Source: Modicisalibacter ilicicola DSM 19980
GTDB lineage: Bacteria; Pseudomonadota; Gammaproteobacteria; Pseudomonadales; Halomonadaceae
Length of the DNA stretch: 64,000 nt
NCBI RefSeq assembly: GCF_900128925.1
Contig: NZ_FQUJ01000004.1
Location: forward strand, 62,001 to 126,000
Direction: 5' to 3'
Shown here: positions 30,219 through 38,916 of the stretch, one piece after another
Position numbering within the stretch: position 1 is the first letter of the stretch
Layout of the letters: each line of letters opens with the position of its first letter
The notes under the pieces: model-generated
Database searches by the model: none
The model's input: only the letters and a program-made list of their open reading frames with translations
What the model was told of the DNA's origin: nothing
Program-made: the position numbers and the translations under genes

Positions 30219-30244
30219 ATGGGCCCCGGCTGGTCGGGGCCCAT
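30219..30244. terminator. Perfect hairpin between the NSS transporter and a convergent small gene
   Basis: ATGGGCCCC (30219-30227) pairs with GGGGCCCAT (30236-30244) around an 8-base loop. It sits between convergent genes and could serve both, but neither side has a strong T-run. Confidence 0.45.
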
Positions 30245-30283
30245 CGATGAAAGGTGCCGCGTGGTCAGCGCAGCGGCGTACGA

Positions 30284-30481
30284 CTACTGCAGGGTATCGT
30301 CGTAGTCGCCGATATCGCGCTCCAGGCGTTTTTCCTCGTTGTGGATCTCGATACCGCGACGGGCTCGCAGGTAGCGAACCGCGGCATGCTTCTTGCGCGC
30401 TTCGTGCTCGGCGACTTCCATGGACATGAAGATGTCGAGAAGTTCACGCTGAATCGAGGACAGTTGTTCGGTATTACGCAT
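30284..30481 (-). CDS. Small charged helical protein, possibly PA3496-like
   Basis: 65 residues from ATG 30481 with GGAG 8 bases upstream. The sequence is almost entirely helical and charged (LLDIFMSMEVAEHEARKKHA, RYLRARRGIEIHN, EEKRLERDIGDYDD) and has no signal or membrane segment. The basic-acidic RRGIEIHNEEKRLERDI stretch resembles the C-terminal part of PA3496-type small proteins; that match is from memory and weak. Separate and convergent with the transporter; divergent from hexR, sharing a 181-base upstream region. Confidence 0.6.
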   Translation of the reverse strand: MRNTEQLSSIQRELLDIFMSMEVAEHEARKKHAAVRYLRARRGIEIHNEEKRLERDIGDYDDTLQ

Positions 30482-30513
30482 TAGCGACGCTCCTTGCCAT
30501 CAAAAGTCAATAG

Positions 30514-30541
30514 TTGTCGACGCGTCGTATCTGACTATAAC
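30514..30541 (+). promoter_or_regulatory. Candidate sigma-70 promoter of the HexR-like gene
   Basis: TTGTCG (30514-30519) and TATAAC (30536-30541), 16 bases apart, with about 120 bases to the GTG start. The long leader leaves room for an operator, but no HexR-type palindrome was seen. Confidence 0.4.
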
Positions 30542-30662
30542 TCAGGTATCATGGCAGTGGCGTTAAATACGATTTCTCAAGTAATGCCCATTTCAAGTGA
30601 GTTTTCTTCATACAAGAGTCGCCTGAGTCGTGCTAGGGCGACGAGGGTCCGGGAGTGAATGC

Positions 30663-31517
30663 GTGAGCCATGCCCTGTTCGATGAAATGCGACGCCGCAT
30701 GGAGCATTTTCGGCGCTCCGAGCAGAAGGTGGCGCGCTTCGTGCTGCGCAACCCTGACGAAGTCATCCACATGCGCATCGTCGATCTGGCCACCGAGGCC
30801 AAGGTCAGTGAACCCACCGTAGTCCGCTTCTGTCGAGCGCTCGGCTGCAACGGCTTCCAGGACTTCAAGCTCCGGCTCGCCCAGATGCTGGCGACCGGCA
30901 GCCAGTTCGCGCAGTTCTCGATGAACGACAGCGACAGCGTGGCCGAGTTCTCCCACAGCATCTTCGACTCGACCATCGGCACGCTGCTCTCGGTGCGTGA
31001 TCGGCTCGACAACGATGCCCTGGGCCGTGCGATCAACGCGCTGGCCATGGCCAATCGTGTCGAGTTCTACGGTTTTGGTGCCTCCGGCGCGGTGGCCTTC
31101 GATGCCCAGCACAAGTTCTTCCGACTGCAGATCTCCACATCGGCCTATTCCGATCCGCACATGCAGAACATGTCGGCGGCGACCCTCAAGGAAGGCGACG
31201 TGGTGGTGGCCATCTCCCAGACCGGGCGTACCCGCGCCCTGGTGGCCAGCGTGCGCATGGCCCGGGAATCCGGCGCCACGGTGATCGGCCTGTGCCCCGG
31301 GGGATCGCCCCTGGCCGACGAGGTGACGCTGCCGCTGCACATCGACGTGCACGAGGATACCGAGATCTACACCCCGATGAGTTCGCGGGTCGCCCACCTG
31401 GTGCTGATCGACGTGCTGGCGGTGGGTGTGGCCAAGACCCGTGGGCCCAAGCTGGCCGAGCAGTTGAAGGCGGTGAAGCGGAGCCTGAATCCGCTGCGCT
31501 TCCCCGAGTCCGAGTAG
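30663..31517 (+). CDS. hexR: RpiR-family transcriptional regulator, HexR-like
   Basis: 284 residues from GTG 30663 (GGGAG 9 bases upstream). N-terminal helix-turn-helix (~1-80, with EAKVSEPTVVRFCRALGCNG) and C-terminal SIS sugar-phosphate-binding domain (~125-270, with GFGASGAVAFDAQHKFFRL and ISQTGRTRALVASVRMARE). The overall resemblance to pseudomonad HexR, which senses KDPG and represses Entner-Doudoroff genes, is good, but none of those genes (zwf, pgl, edd, eda) is in the window, so the target set is inferred. Followed by a strong terminator. Confidence 0.75.
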   Translation: MSHALFDEMRRRMEHFRRSEQKVARFVLRNPDEVIHMRIVDLATEAKVSEPTVVRFCRALGCNGFQDFKLRLAQMLATGSQFAQFSMNDSDSVAEFSHSIFDSTIGTLLSVRDRLDNDALGRAINALAMANRVEFYGFGASGAVAFDAQHKFFRLQISTSAYSDPHMQNMSAATLKEGDVVVAISQTGRTRALVASVRMARESGATVIGLCPGGSPLADEVTLPLHIDVHEDTEIYTPMSSRVAHLVLIDVLAVGVAKTRGPKLAEQLKAVKRSLNPLRFPESE

Positions 31518-31545
31518 AACTGGCTGCACTCGGCAAGGCAGTGTT

Positions 31546-31603
31546 AAAAACCGACGAGATTTGCTCATTTACTATAGTAAACTCCGCTCTCTCGTCGGTT
31601 TTT
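31546..31603 (+). terminator. Long-stem terminator after hexR, member of a dispersed palindromic repeat
   Basis: A 14-bp perfect stem (31546-31559 with 31590-31603) ends in TTTTT. The 30-base loop contains a second palindrome (TTACTATAGTAA). Its core (CTCATTT...AAACTCCGCTCT...CG.TTTTTGCCT) also occurs on the minus strand at 45047-45107, again just after a gene. Confidence 0.85.
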
Positions 31604-31726
31604 GCCTCGCCTTGCCTTCGTTCGCTCAGTTCTTAAAGTTTATCTTCCGAAAAGCGGCATCATCTCTGCCGGCAATGGGAGATATGCTAAGCTGAGCCTC
31701 CATTTTCGACGCCGACAGCCGCTTCC

Positions 31727-33949
31727 ATGGACGACGTTTCGCCGGGCGACGTTTCGCCGCTTCTCGATGATCTCAATCCGGCCCAGCGCGAGGCCGTCAG
31801 CGCCCCCCAGGGCAACATGCTGGTGCTGGCCGGCGCCGGCTCGGGCAAGACCCGGGTACTGGTGCACCGCATCGCCTGGTTGATGCAGGTCGAGCGTCTC
31901 TCTCCCTACGCCATCCTCGCGGTAACCTTCACCAACAAGGCGGCCCGGGAGATGCGTACCCGCCTAGAGGCGCTGCTGGGACTGTCGCTGCGCAACATCT
32001 GGGTCGGCACCTTTCACTCCATCGCCCATCGCCTGCTGCGCACCCACTGGCAGGATGCGCGCCTGCCCCAGCATTTCCAGATCATCGACTCGGACGACCA
32101 GTTGCGACTGGTCAAGCGCCTGTTGAAGGATCACGGTATCGACGACGAGCGCTATCCGCCGCGCCAGGTGCAGTACTTCATCTCCGGCTGCAAGGAGGAG
32201 GGGCTGCGCCCCCATCAGGTGCAGACCCATGGCGATGCCTACCTGGGGCAGATGGTCGAGCTCTACGAGCGTTATCAATTGACCTGCGAGCGCGGTGGAC
32301 TGGTGGACTTCGGTGAGTTGCTGCTGAGAAGCCTTGAGCTCTTGCGCGACAACCCGCGCCTGCTTGCCCATTACCGTGAGCGTTTCGCCCATCTGCTGGT
32401 CGATGAGTTCCAGGACACCAACACCCTGCAATACGCCTGGCTCAAGCTGCTTGCCGGCGAGCAGGCCGGGGTGACCGTGGTCGGCGACGACGATCAGTCT
32501 ATCTATGGCTGGCGTGGCGCCCGGGTCGAGAACATCCGCCGCTTCGAGCAGGAATTCAAGAACACCCACACCGTACGGCTGGAACAGAACTATCGCTCCA
32601 CCAGCGCCATTCTCGATGCCGCCAATGCGCTGATCAGCCACAATGCCGGACGCATGGGCAAGGAACTCTGGACCGCCGGCGTCAAGGGCGAGCCGATCTC
32701 GGTCTATGCCGGCTTCAACGATCTCGACGAGGCGCGCTTCATCGTCGATACCATCAGGGAGAAGGTCGACGAGGGCTTTCATCGCCGCGAGATCGCCATC
32801 CTCTATCGCTCCAATGCCCAGTCCCGGGTGCTCGAGGAGACGCTGATTCGCCAGGGAATGCCCTATCGCATCTACGGCGGCCAGCGCTTCTACGAACGCC
32901 TGGAGATCAAGAACGCCCTGGCCTATCTGCGCCTGCTGCTCAACCGGGATGACGATGCCTCCCTGGAACGGGTGATCAACGTGCCCGCGCGAGGCATCGG
33001 TACCCGCACCGTGGAGATCCTGCGCGAGCGGGCCCGCAGCCAGGGGGTGTCGCTGTGGCAGGCATTGCACGACAGCGTCGGCGACGGCACCTGCAAGGGC
33101 CGCGCCGGCAATGCCCTGTCGGCCTTCGCCAATCTGATCGAGCGGCTCGATAACGATACCGCGGGCCTGAGGCTTCACGAGATCATCACCCACGTGAACG
33201 AGATCTCGGGGCTCATCGATCACCACCGCAACGAGAAGGGCGAGAAGGGCCAGGCCCGGGTCGAGAACCTGGAGGAACTGGTCAACGCCGCTCGGGCGTT
33301 CACCCAGGGCGAAACGCCGTTGATGCAGGAGGCCGGGGAGGGTGCCGCGGCCCTGGAGCCGTTTCTGGCCGAGGCGGCGCTCAATGCCGGCGATCACGAG
33401 GCGGATGAATTCGAGGATTGCGTGCAATTGATGACCCTGCACTCCGCCAAGGGCCTCGAGTTCCCCGTGGTATTCATCGCCGGTGTCGAGGAAGGACTGT
33501 TCCCGCACAAGATGTCCATGGAAGAGCCCGGCCGTCTCGAGGAGGAGCGGCGTCTATGCTATGTCGGCGTGACCCGGGCGATGCACAAGCTTTACCTGAC
33601 CTACGCCGAGTTGCGCCGCCTGCACGGCAAGGAGACCTTCCAGCGAGCGTCGCGCTTCTTGCGCGAGCTGCCGGAAGAATTGCTCGAAGAGGTGCGCCTG
33701 CGCGGTCAGATATCGCGGCCCGTCACCGCCGCCCGCTCCTCCCGTGGCCTGGCGCAACAGGAGTCGGTGACTGCCGGCGACGGCCTGCCCACACTCTCCC
33801 TGGGCCAGCGGGTCAGCCATCCCCTGTTCGGCGAAGGGGTGATTCTCAACGCCGAGGGCCAGGGCGAGCGCGCCCGGGTGCAGGTCAGCTTCGAGGGCGA
33901 GGGCGACAAGTGGCTGGTGCTGGGGTTTGCCAAGCTGACACCGCTGTAA
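31727..33949 (+). CDS. uvrD: DNA helicase II (UvrD)
   Basis: 740 residues, superfamily 1 3'-5' helicase for nucleotide-excision and mismatch repair. Motif I GAGSGKT near 40, Ia FTNKAAREM, II VDEFQDTN, III VGDDDQSIYGWRGA, V LHSAKGLEFP, VI YVGVTRAM. The C-terminal Tudor-like part with LGQRVSHPLFGEGVILN and WLVLGFAKL is typical of UvrD and absent from Rep, which decides between them. I see no LexA box in the 120 bases upstream. Confidence 0.96.
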   Translation: MDDVSPGDVSPLLDDLNPAQREAVSAPQGNMLVLAGAGSGKTRVLVHRIAWLMQVERLSPYAILAVTFTNKAAREMRTRLEALLGLSLRNIWVGTFHSIAHRLLRTHWQDARLPQHFQIIDSDDQLRLVKRLLKDHGIDDERYPPRQVQYFISGCKEEGLRPHQVQTHGDAYLGQMVELYERYQLTCERGGLVDFGELLLRSLELLRDNPRLLAHYRERFAHLLVDEFQDTNTLQYAWLKLLAGEQAGVTVVGDDDQSIYGWRGARVENIRRFEQEFKNTHTVRLEQNYRSTSAILDAANALISHNAGRMGKELWTAGVKGEPISVYAGFNDLDEARFIVDTIREKVDEGFHRREIAILYRSNAQSRVLEETLIRQGMPYRIYGGQRFYERLEIKNALAYLRLLLNRDDDASLERVINVPARGIGTRTVEILRERARSQGVSLWQALHDSVGDGTCKGRAGNALSAFANLIERLDNDTAGLRLHEIITHVNEISGLIDHHRNEKGEKGQARVENLEELVNAARAFTQGETPLMQEAGEGAAALEPFLAEAALNAGDHEADEFEDCVQLMTLHSAKGLEFPVVFIAGVEEGLFPHKMSMEEPGRLEEERRLCYVGVTRAMHKLYLTYAELRRLHGKETFQRASRFLRELPEELLEEVRLRGQISRPVTAARSSRGLAQQESVTAGDGLPTLSLGQRVSHPLFGEGVILNAEGQGERARVQVSFEGEGDKWLVLGFAKLTPL

Positions 33950-34075
33950 CCCCCAGGAACGCCAGGCTCCCGCGTTGCCTTGCCGCTCAATTCGGCTATC
34001 GCGCATACTGTTGGCGTCCATGCATCCTCGACCGTCTTCAGGGACAGAAGAATAGCCAACAGGAGTCACGCCATC

Positions 34076-35167
34076 ATGCAACGCCGCAAGTTTCTCGCTG
34101 CCCTCGGTGCCGGTGCCGTCGCGGCACCCTTTATCTCGACGGCTCGGGCCGAAGAGCAGGAAACCATTCGCTGGAAGATGGTCACCTCCTGGCCCAAGAA
34201 CTTCCCGGCCCTCGGCACCGGCGCGAGTGATTTCGCCGAGCGCATCAGCGAACTCTCGGGGGGGCGCATGCAGGTCGACGTGTACGGTGCCGGCGAGCTG
34301 GTGCCGGCGCTGGAGGTGTTCGATGCGGTTTCCAGCGGCACGGCGCAGATGGGCCACTCCGCCTCCTACTACTGGCGGGGCAAGGTGCCGGCGGCACAGT
34401 TCTTCACCGCGGTACCCTTCGGCATGACCGTCACCGAGACCAACGCCTGGCTCTATCAGGGCGAAGGCATGAAACTCTGGGACGCCCTCTACGAGAAGCA
34501 CAATCTCAAGCCGTTCGCGGTGGGCAACACCGGTACCCAGATGGCCGGCTGGTTCAAGAAGGAGATCAATTCCCTGGAGGACATGAAGGGGCTGAAGATC
34601 CGTCTGCCGGGGCTGGCCGGTGAGGTCATGAACCGCATCGGCGCCGCGGCGGTGAACATGCCCGGTTCGGAGATATTCACGTCGATGCAGACCGGCGTGC
34701 TGGATGCCGCCGATTGGGTCGGCCCCTACAACGATCTGGCCTTCGGCCTGCATCAGGTCGCCGATTACTACTACACGTCGGCCTGGAACGAGCCCAGTGC
34801 GGCGCTCGAGGGCACCGTCAACCTGGATGCCTGGAAGGAACTGCCCGACGATCTCAAGGTGGTGGTCGAGGAAGCCGCACGTTCCGCCAACCTGGCCATG
34901 ATCAATGAGTTCACCTACCGCAATGCGGAGTCATTGAAGGCGCTGGTCGACAAGCACGGCGTCAAGCTGCGCTCCCTGCCCGACGATGTCATCAAGGCAC
35001 TCGGCAAGGCCTCGGAAGAGGTGTTGCAGGAGCAGGTCGACAAGGACGAGGATTCGAAGAAGGTCTACGACTCCTACAGGTCGTTCCAGCAACTCGTCTC
35101 GTCCTATACCGATGTCGGTGAGTTTGCCTATCTGCAGAACCGTCAACTGGTGGCCGGTGCCTCGTAG
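34076..35167 (+). CDS. TRAP transporter substrate-binding protein (DctP family), Tat-exported
   Basis: 363 residues from ATG 34076 (AGGAG upstream). The first 26 residues are a twin-arginine signal: QRRKFLAALG, then a hydrophobic stretch, cleavage near ARAEE. The mature part is a DctP-type binding protein with MVTSWPKNFPALGTGASDFAERI, RLPGLAGEVMNRIGAAAVNM and WVGPYNDLAFGLHQ, a set seen in the 2-oxoacid/mannitol-chloroaromatic-type subgroup. No DctQ/DctM membrane genes are next to it. The ligand is unknown. It is convergent with the thioesterase, with only 2 bases between stops. Confidence 0.9.
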   Translation: MQRRKFLAALGAGAVAAPFISTARAEEQETIRWKMVTSWPKNFPALGTGASDFAERISELSGGRMQVDVYGAGELVPALEVFDAVSSGTAQMGHSASYYWRGKVPAAQFFTAVPFGMTVTETNAWLYQGEGMKLWDALYEKHNLKPFAVGNTGTQMAGWFKKEINSLEDMKGLKIRLPGLAGEVMNRIGAAAVNMPGSEIFTSMQTGVLDAADWVGPYNDLAFGLHQVADYYYTSAWNEPSAALEGTVNLDAWKELPDDLKVVVEEAARSANLAMINEFTYRNAESLKALVDKHGVKLRSLPDDVIKALGKASEEVLQEQVDKDEDSKKVYDSYRSFQQLVSSYTDVGEFAYLQNRQLVAGAS

Positions 35168-35169
35168 CG

Positions 35170-35574
35170 TCACTCGTCGGGCACGGCGCGGATCCGGCCG
35201 TTGTCATCCAGGGCGACCATCACGAAGCGGGCCTCGGTGACCTTGTAGAGTTCATCGGGGTTGCGCTCCTGGGGCGGGCGTATCCAGACCTCGACATCGA
35301 TCTTGACCGAACTGCGCCCGATGTCCTGGGCCTCGGTGAAGATGTGCACGACGGAGCCCACCCGCACCGGGCACAGGAAATCCATGGCCTCGATGGCGAC
35401 CGTCGCGGTGCGACCGTGAGCCAGGCGCCCGGCACACAATTCGGCGGCCTGGTCCATGTGATTGACCAGCCAGCCACCGGCGATATCGCCATAGAAGTTG
35501 GTGTCGTGGCGCGAGGTGAGCAGCTTGAGGGTCAAGTCGCCCCGTGGTGCGGGAGCATCGTCGAGATCGGTCAT
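35170..35574 (-). CDS. Acyl-CoA thioesterase, YciA-like hotdog fold
   Basis: 134 residues from ATG 35574, the usual size of YciA. Hotdog-fold enzyme hydrolysing acyl-CoAs. Family features: FYGDIAGGWLVNHMDQAAEL, with the helix Asp in HMDQA, and VAIEAMDFLCPVRVGSVVHI. A longer frame upstream (to 35811) lacks conserved sequence and overlaps pstS. The ribosome site is weak (CAGACG). A stand-alone gene between uvrD-side genes and the phosphate operon. Confidence 0.85.
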   Translation of the reverse strand: MTDLDDAPAPRGDLTLKLLTSRHDTNFYGDIAGGWLVNHMDQAAELCAGRLAHGRTATVAIEAMDFLCPVRVGSVVHIFTEAQDIGRSSVKIDVEVWIRPPQERNPDELYKVTEARFVMVALDDNGRIRAVPDE

Positions 35575-35654
35575 AATCGTCTGGCATCCGTCGGGTTGTT
35601 GTTGTGCGATGGTGAGCGGGTATCTTAAACGCCCCCGCGGGAGATCGGCCATAG

Positions 35655-36677
35655 ATGGCAATTCTTGAACCTTTCGCGATGCCAGCGAGGCGATGCGCGA
35701 GACTTGTCGAAATATCGAACGTGGCCACCCACCGGCTGGCCCCGGTGCTGGCTTCACTGCTGGCCTGGGCGCTGCTGGTGACCCTCCCTGCGGCGCGAGC
35801 CGAAGCGCCACGGGTGGTCGGCGCTCTCGAGGTGGTGGGTTCCGACACCCTGGCCCCCCTGATGATGGCCTGGGGCGAGCAGCTCGAGCGGCGTTACCCG
35901 GGGCTGCGCCTGCAGCTTCAGGCGACGGGGTCGGCGACGGTACCGCCGGCCCTGGTCGAGGGTACCTCCCGCGTCGGCGCCATGTCCCGACGCATGACCG
36001 CGGATGAGCGAGCGGCCTTCGTGAATCGCTACGCTTATCCGCCGCTGGCGGTGCCCGTGGCTCTCGACAGCCTGACCGTATTCGTGCACCGCAACAACCC
36101 CCTCGAAGCGATCAGCCTGGCAGAACTCGATGCCGTCTTCTCCGAGACGCGACGCTGCGCCGGTGGCGGCCCCATCCGCGCGTGGGGCGAGCTGGGCCTG
36201 AAGGGGCGCTGGCAGGAAAGGCGCATTGCCCTGCACGGGCGGAATTCCGCCTCGGGTACCTACGGCGTGTTCAAGGGGGAGGTGTTGTGCCACGGCGATT
36301 TTCGCCCCGCCACCAACGAGTATCCGGGGTCTTCCGCGGTGGTCGCGGCGGTCGCCGACAACGTCACGGGCATCGGTTACGTCGGCATGGGCTATCTCAA
36401 CGCGATGGTGAAACCGCTGGCCCTCGTCGACAATGCGGGGCGACGTGTGCCGCCTACGCCTCGATCGGTCGTTCGTGGCACCTATCCGCTGACCCGAACG
36501 CTCTACCTCTACGTCAATCTGCCCCCGGAGGAGCGCCTGCCCGCCCTGGAGCAGGTCTTCTTCGACTGGGTGCTGTCGGCAAGCGGCCAGGCAAGTGTCG
36601 CCGAGGCGGGATTCGTGCCGCTGGCCGAGGCGACTTTACGCCAGGCGCGGCGTAAGCTGAGACTCGACGACCTTTAG
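35655..36677 (+). CDS. pstS: Phosphate-binding periplasmic protein PstS-like
   Basis: 340 residues. Type of PstS without the lipobox: residues ~28-48 form the hydrophobic export segment (PVLASLLAWALLVTLPAARA). Phosphate-binding-like motifs GSDTLAPLMMAWGEQLERR, SRRMTADE and GRNSASGTYGVFKGEVLC are present. Start uncertain: ATG 35655 has GGGAG at 11 bases; ATG 35679 and GTG 35721 lack sites. It precedes pstC by 73 bases that contain a Pho box, so it may be in a separate unit from pstCAB. No Pho box was seen upstream of pstS itself. Confidence 0.85.
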   Translation: MAILEPFAMPARRCARLVEISNVATHRLAPVLASLLAWALLVTLPAARAEAPRVVGALEVVGSDTLAPLMMAWGEQLERRYPGLRLQLQATGSATVPPALVEGTSRVGAMSRRMTADERAAFVNRYAYPPLAVPVALDSLTVFVHRNNPLEAISLAELDAVFSETRRCAGGGPIRAWGELGLKGRWQERRIALHGRNSASGTYGVFKGEVLCHGDFRPATNEYPGSSAVVAAVADNVTGIGYVGMGYLNAMVKPLALVDNAGRRVPPTPRSVVRGTYPLTRTLYLYVNLPPEERLPALEQVFFDWVLSASGQASVAEAGFVPLAEATLRQARRKLRLDDL

Positions 36678-36682
36678 CCTGG

Positions 36683-36700
36683 CGGTCATCTCGCTGTCAT
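36683..36700 (+). promoter_or_regulatory. Pho box between pstS and pstC
   Basis: CGGTCAT-CTCG-CTGTCAT: two 7-base direct repeats with a 4-base spacer, 13 of 14 positions matching the PhoB consensus CTGTCAT-N4-CTGTCAT. It lies 50 bases upstream of the pstC ATG. Confidence 0.7.
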
Positions 36701-36750
36701 GCAATCGTCGTTACGGATCCCCTTTACCCCGAGAGCCAAGTCCGCCTTTC

Positions 36751-38916
36751 ATGACTGACCCTTCGCCTGCCACTCCCCGCCTCCGCGGCCGTCTGCGCCA
36801 GACTCGAGATCGCCTGGCGACCCTGGCGATCAGCGCCGGCGGTATCGGGGTGGTGATGACGGTGCTGGCGATCGGCGTGTTCCTGGCCATCGAGGTGCTG
36901 CCGCTCTTCGTGCCGTCTCAGGTGACGACCGAAACCCATGCGGCGCCGGCAGAGTCGATTCGCGAGCGTGCCGTGTGGATGCATCTCGACGATCGGCGAC
37001 GCATGACGCTGCTCGGCCAGAACGGTCGACTGTGGCAGGTTCCGCCCGATGGCGATCCGGTCATGACCGGATCGGCCGAGTGGATGGCACGGCTCCAGGG
37101 CCAGCGCATCGTCACTGTCGCCGAGTCGGTGGAGGCCGGCTTGCTCGTGCTGGGCCTCGCGGGGGGCGATGCCCTGCTCGTTCCAAGGCTGCCGGGGCAG
37201 CCGCCCGCCTGGCCCGAGGCAAGGCGCTATACGCTGTTTGCCGATGCCTCGGCAGACGAGCTCGCGCTGGGCAAGAGCGGTGACCGCTGGTGGCTCGCCG
37301 GTCGCGACCCGACGGGGCGCGTCGCCGTGCTGCGTGGTGAGACCGGCGGGGCCTCGCAACGCCTTCTCCTGCCCGATAGGGCGACGCATCTGGCCTTTGG
37401 CAACGATGGCCGTCTGGTATTGGCCGAAGGTCGGCGACTGATGGTCTGGTCGCTGAAGGACGGGCCACCACGGCGCCTGGGAGAGAGGCGAGTACTCGAA
37501 ACGCCTCGGCGAATCACCGCGCTGAGCTATCTGGCGGGTGGTGAGACCCTGCTGGTCGGTGACAGTGGCGGTGGTCTGCGTCGCTGGCTCAATGCCCGGG
37601 GAGACGCCGCGCCGCTGGTCGCGGCCCAGCCCTATGCCACACCGGGCCAGGCCGCCATCACGCGACTTCTGCCGTTGCCCGACGAGCGTCTTGCACTGGC
37701 CCTGGACGGGGCAGGAAGCATGGCGCTCTACCAGGCCGTGGCCGGATTGCGCTGGACCGGGGCGGCGCCGCCCGACTCGCCGCGAGCCCTGACCTTCGGC
37801 CCGCCGGGACACACGCTGTGGTGGCTCGGCGCGCGTGGCCTGCAAGCACTGACCGTCGATGCCGAGCATGCCGAGGTGAGCTGGGCGACGCTCTGGACAC
37901 CGACCCTCTACGAAGGCCACGAGGTGCCCCGCCAGCGCTGGCAGGCAAGCGCCCCGGGCATCGAGGACGAGGCACGGTTCGGGCTTGCCCCCCTGGCCTG
38001 GGGCACGCTCAAGGCGGCGGCCTGGGCGCTGCTGTTCGCCGTGCCGATCGCCCTGGGAGCAGCCATCTACAGTGCCGTCTACATGTCGGCACGCCTGCGT
38101 ACCCGGATCAAGCCCACCATCGAGCTGATGGAGGCGTTGCCCGGGGTGGTGATCGGCTTCGTGGCCGGGCTGGTATTGGCGCCCTTCGTCGAGCGCCACC
38201 TCGCCGGGGCCTTGGCCGTGATCGTCTTGCTGCCGTTCTGCCTATGGCTTGCCGGGGTGCTGTGGGCACGCCTGCCGCGTGACCTGCGCCGGTATCTACC
38301 CTTTCACTGGGCGGGTCTCTGGCTGATCCCCTGGCTGGCGCTCTGGGTGTGGCTGGCCCTGGCGTCGTCTCCTTTCATCGAAAGCCTGTTCTTCGCCGGC
38401 GACCTGGGTCTCTGGCTGCAGCGGCATTACGGCCTCGACTATGCCCAGCGCAACACGCTGATCGTCGGCCTGGCCATGGGCTTCGCGGTCATTCCCACGA
38501 TCTATGCCCTGGCCGAGGATGCCCTGGCGGGGGTGCCGAAGAGTCTCGACGCGGGAGCCCAGGCCCTGGGGGCGACCCGCTGGCAGGCCCTCTGGCGGGT
38601 CGTCCTGCCCGCCGCCAGTCCGGGGCTCTTCTCGGCGGTCATGATCGGCGCCGGGCGCGCCGTGGGCGAGACCATGATCGTGCTGATGGCCACGGGCAAC
38701 ACCGCCCTGATGGCCTGGAGCCCCTTCGAGGGACTGCGCTCGACGGCGGCGACCATCGCCATCGAGCTGCCCGAAGCGGCGGCCGGCACGACCCACTACC
38801 GCCTGCTGTTCCTGAGTGCCCTGCTGCTGTTCGTCTTCACCTTCTGCGTCAATACCCTGGCGGAACTGGTGCGACAGCGTCTCAGGCGAAACTATCGCCG
38901 GCTGGGGGCCTCCTGA
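36751..38916 (+). CDS. pstC: Phosphate ABC transporter permease PstC with large periplasmic propeller domain
   Basis: 721 residues, about 400 more than a classical PstC. An N-terminal membrane helix (~22-48) is followed by a ~350-residue soluble region with WD-like short repeats (HLDDRRRMTLLGQNGRLWQV, GDSGGGLRRWLNARG), probably a periplasmic beta-propeller. The permease domain is at ~415-715, with the EAA loop QALGATRWQALWRVVLPAA. This elongated PstC is known in several gammaproteobacteria. Its stop shares bases with the pstA start (TGATG). Confidence 0.92.
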   Translation: MTDPSPATPRLRGRLRQTRDRLATLAISAGGIGVVMTVLAIGVFLAIEVLPLFVPSQVTTETHAAPAESIRERAVWMHLDDRRRMTLLGQNGRLWQVPPDGDPVMTGSAEWMARLQGQRIVTVAESVEAGLLVLGLAGGDALLVPRLPGQPPAWPEARRYTLFADASADELALGKSGDRWWLAGRDPTGRVAVLRGETGGASQRLLLPDRATHLAFGNDGRLVLAEGRRLMVWSLKDGPPRRLGERRVLETPRRITALSYLAGGETLLVGDSGGGLRRWLNARGDAAPLVAAQPYATPGQAAITRLLPLPDERLALALDGAGSMALYQAVAGLRWTGAAPPDSPRALTFGPPGHTLWWLGARGLQALTVDAEHAEVSWATLWTPTLYEGHEVPRQRWQASAPGIEDEARFGLAPLAWGTLKAAAWALLFAVPIALGAAIYSAVYMSARLRTRIKPTIELMEALPGVVIGFVAGLVLAPFVERHLAGALAVIVLLPFCLWLAGVLWARLPRDLRRYLPFHWAGLWLIPWLALWVWLALASSPFIESLFFAGDLGLWLQRHYGLDYAQRNTLIVGLAMGFAVIPTIYALAEDALAGVPKSLDAGAQALGATRWQALWRVVLPAASPGLFSAVMIGAGRAVGETMIVLMATGNTALMAWSPFEGLRSTAATIAIELPEAAAGTTHYRLLFLSALLLFVFTFCVNTLAELVRQRLRRNYRRLGAS

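Noticed and set aside
31604-31726. LexA (SOS) box upstream of uvrD
   Set aside because: uvrD is SOS-controlled in E. coli, but no CTGT-N8-ACAG was found here.
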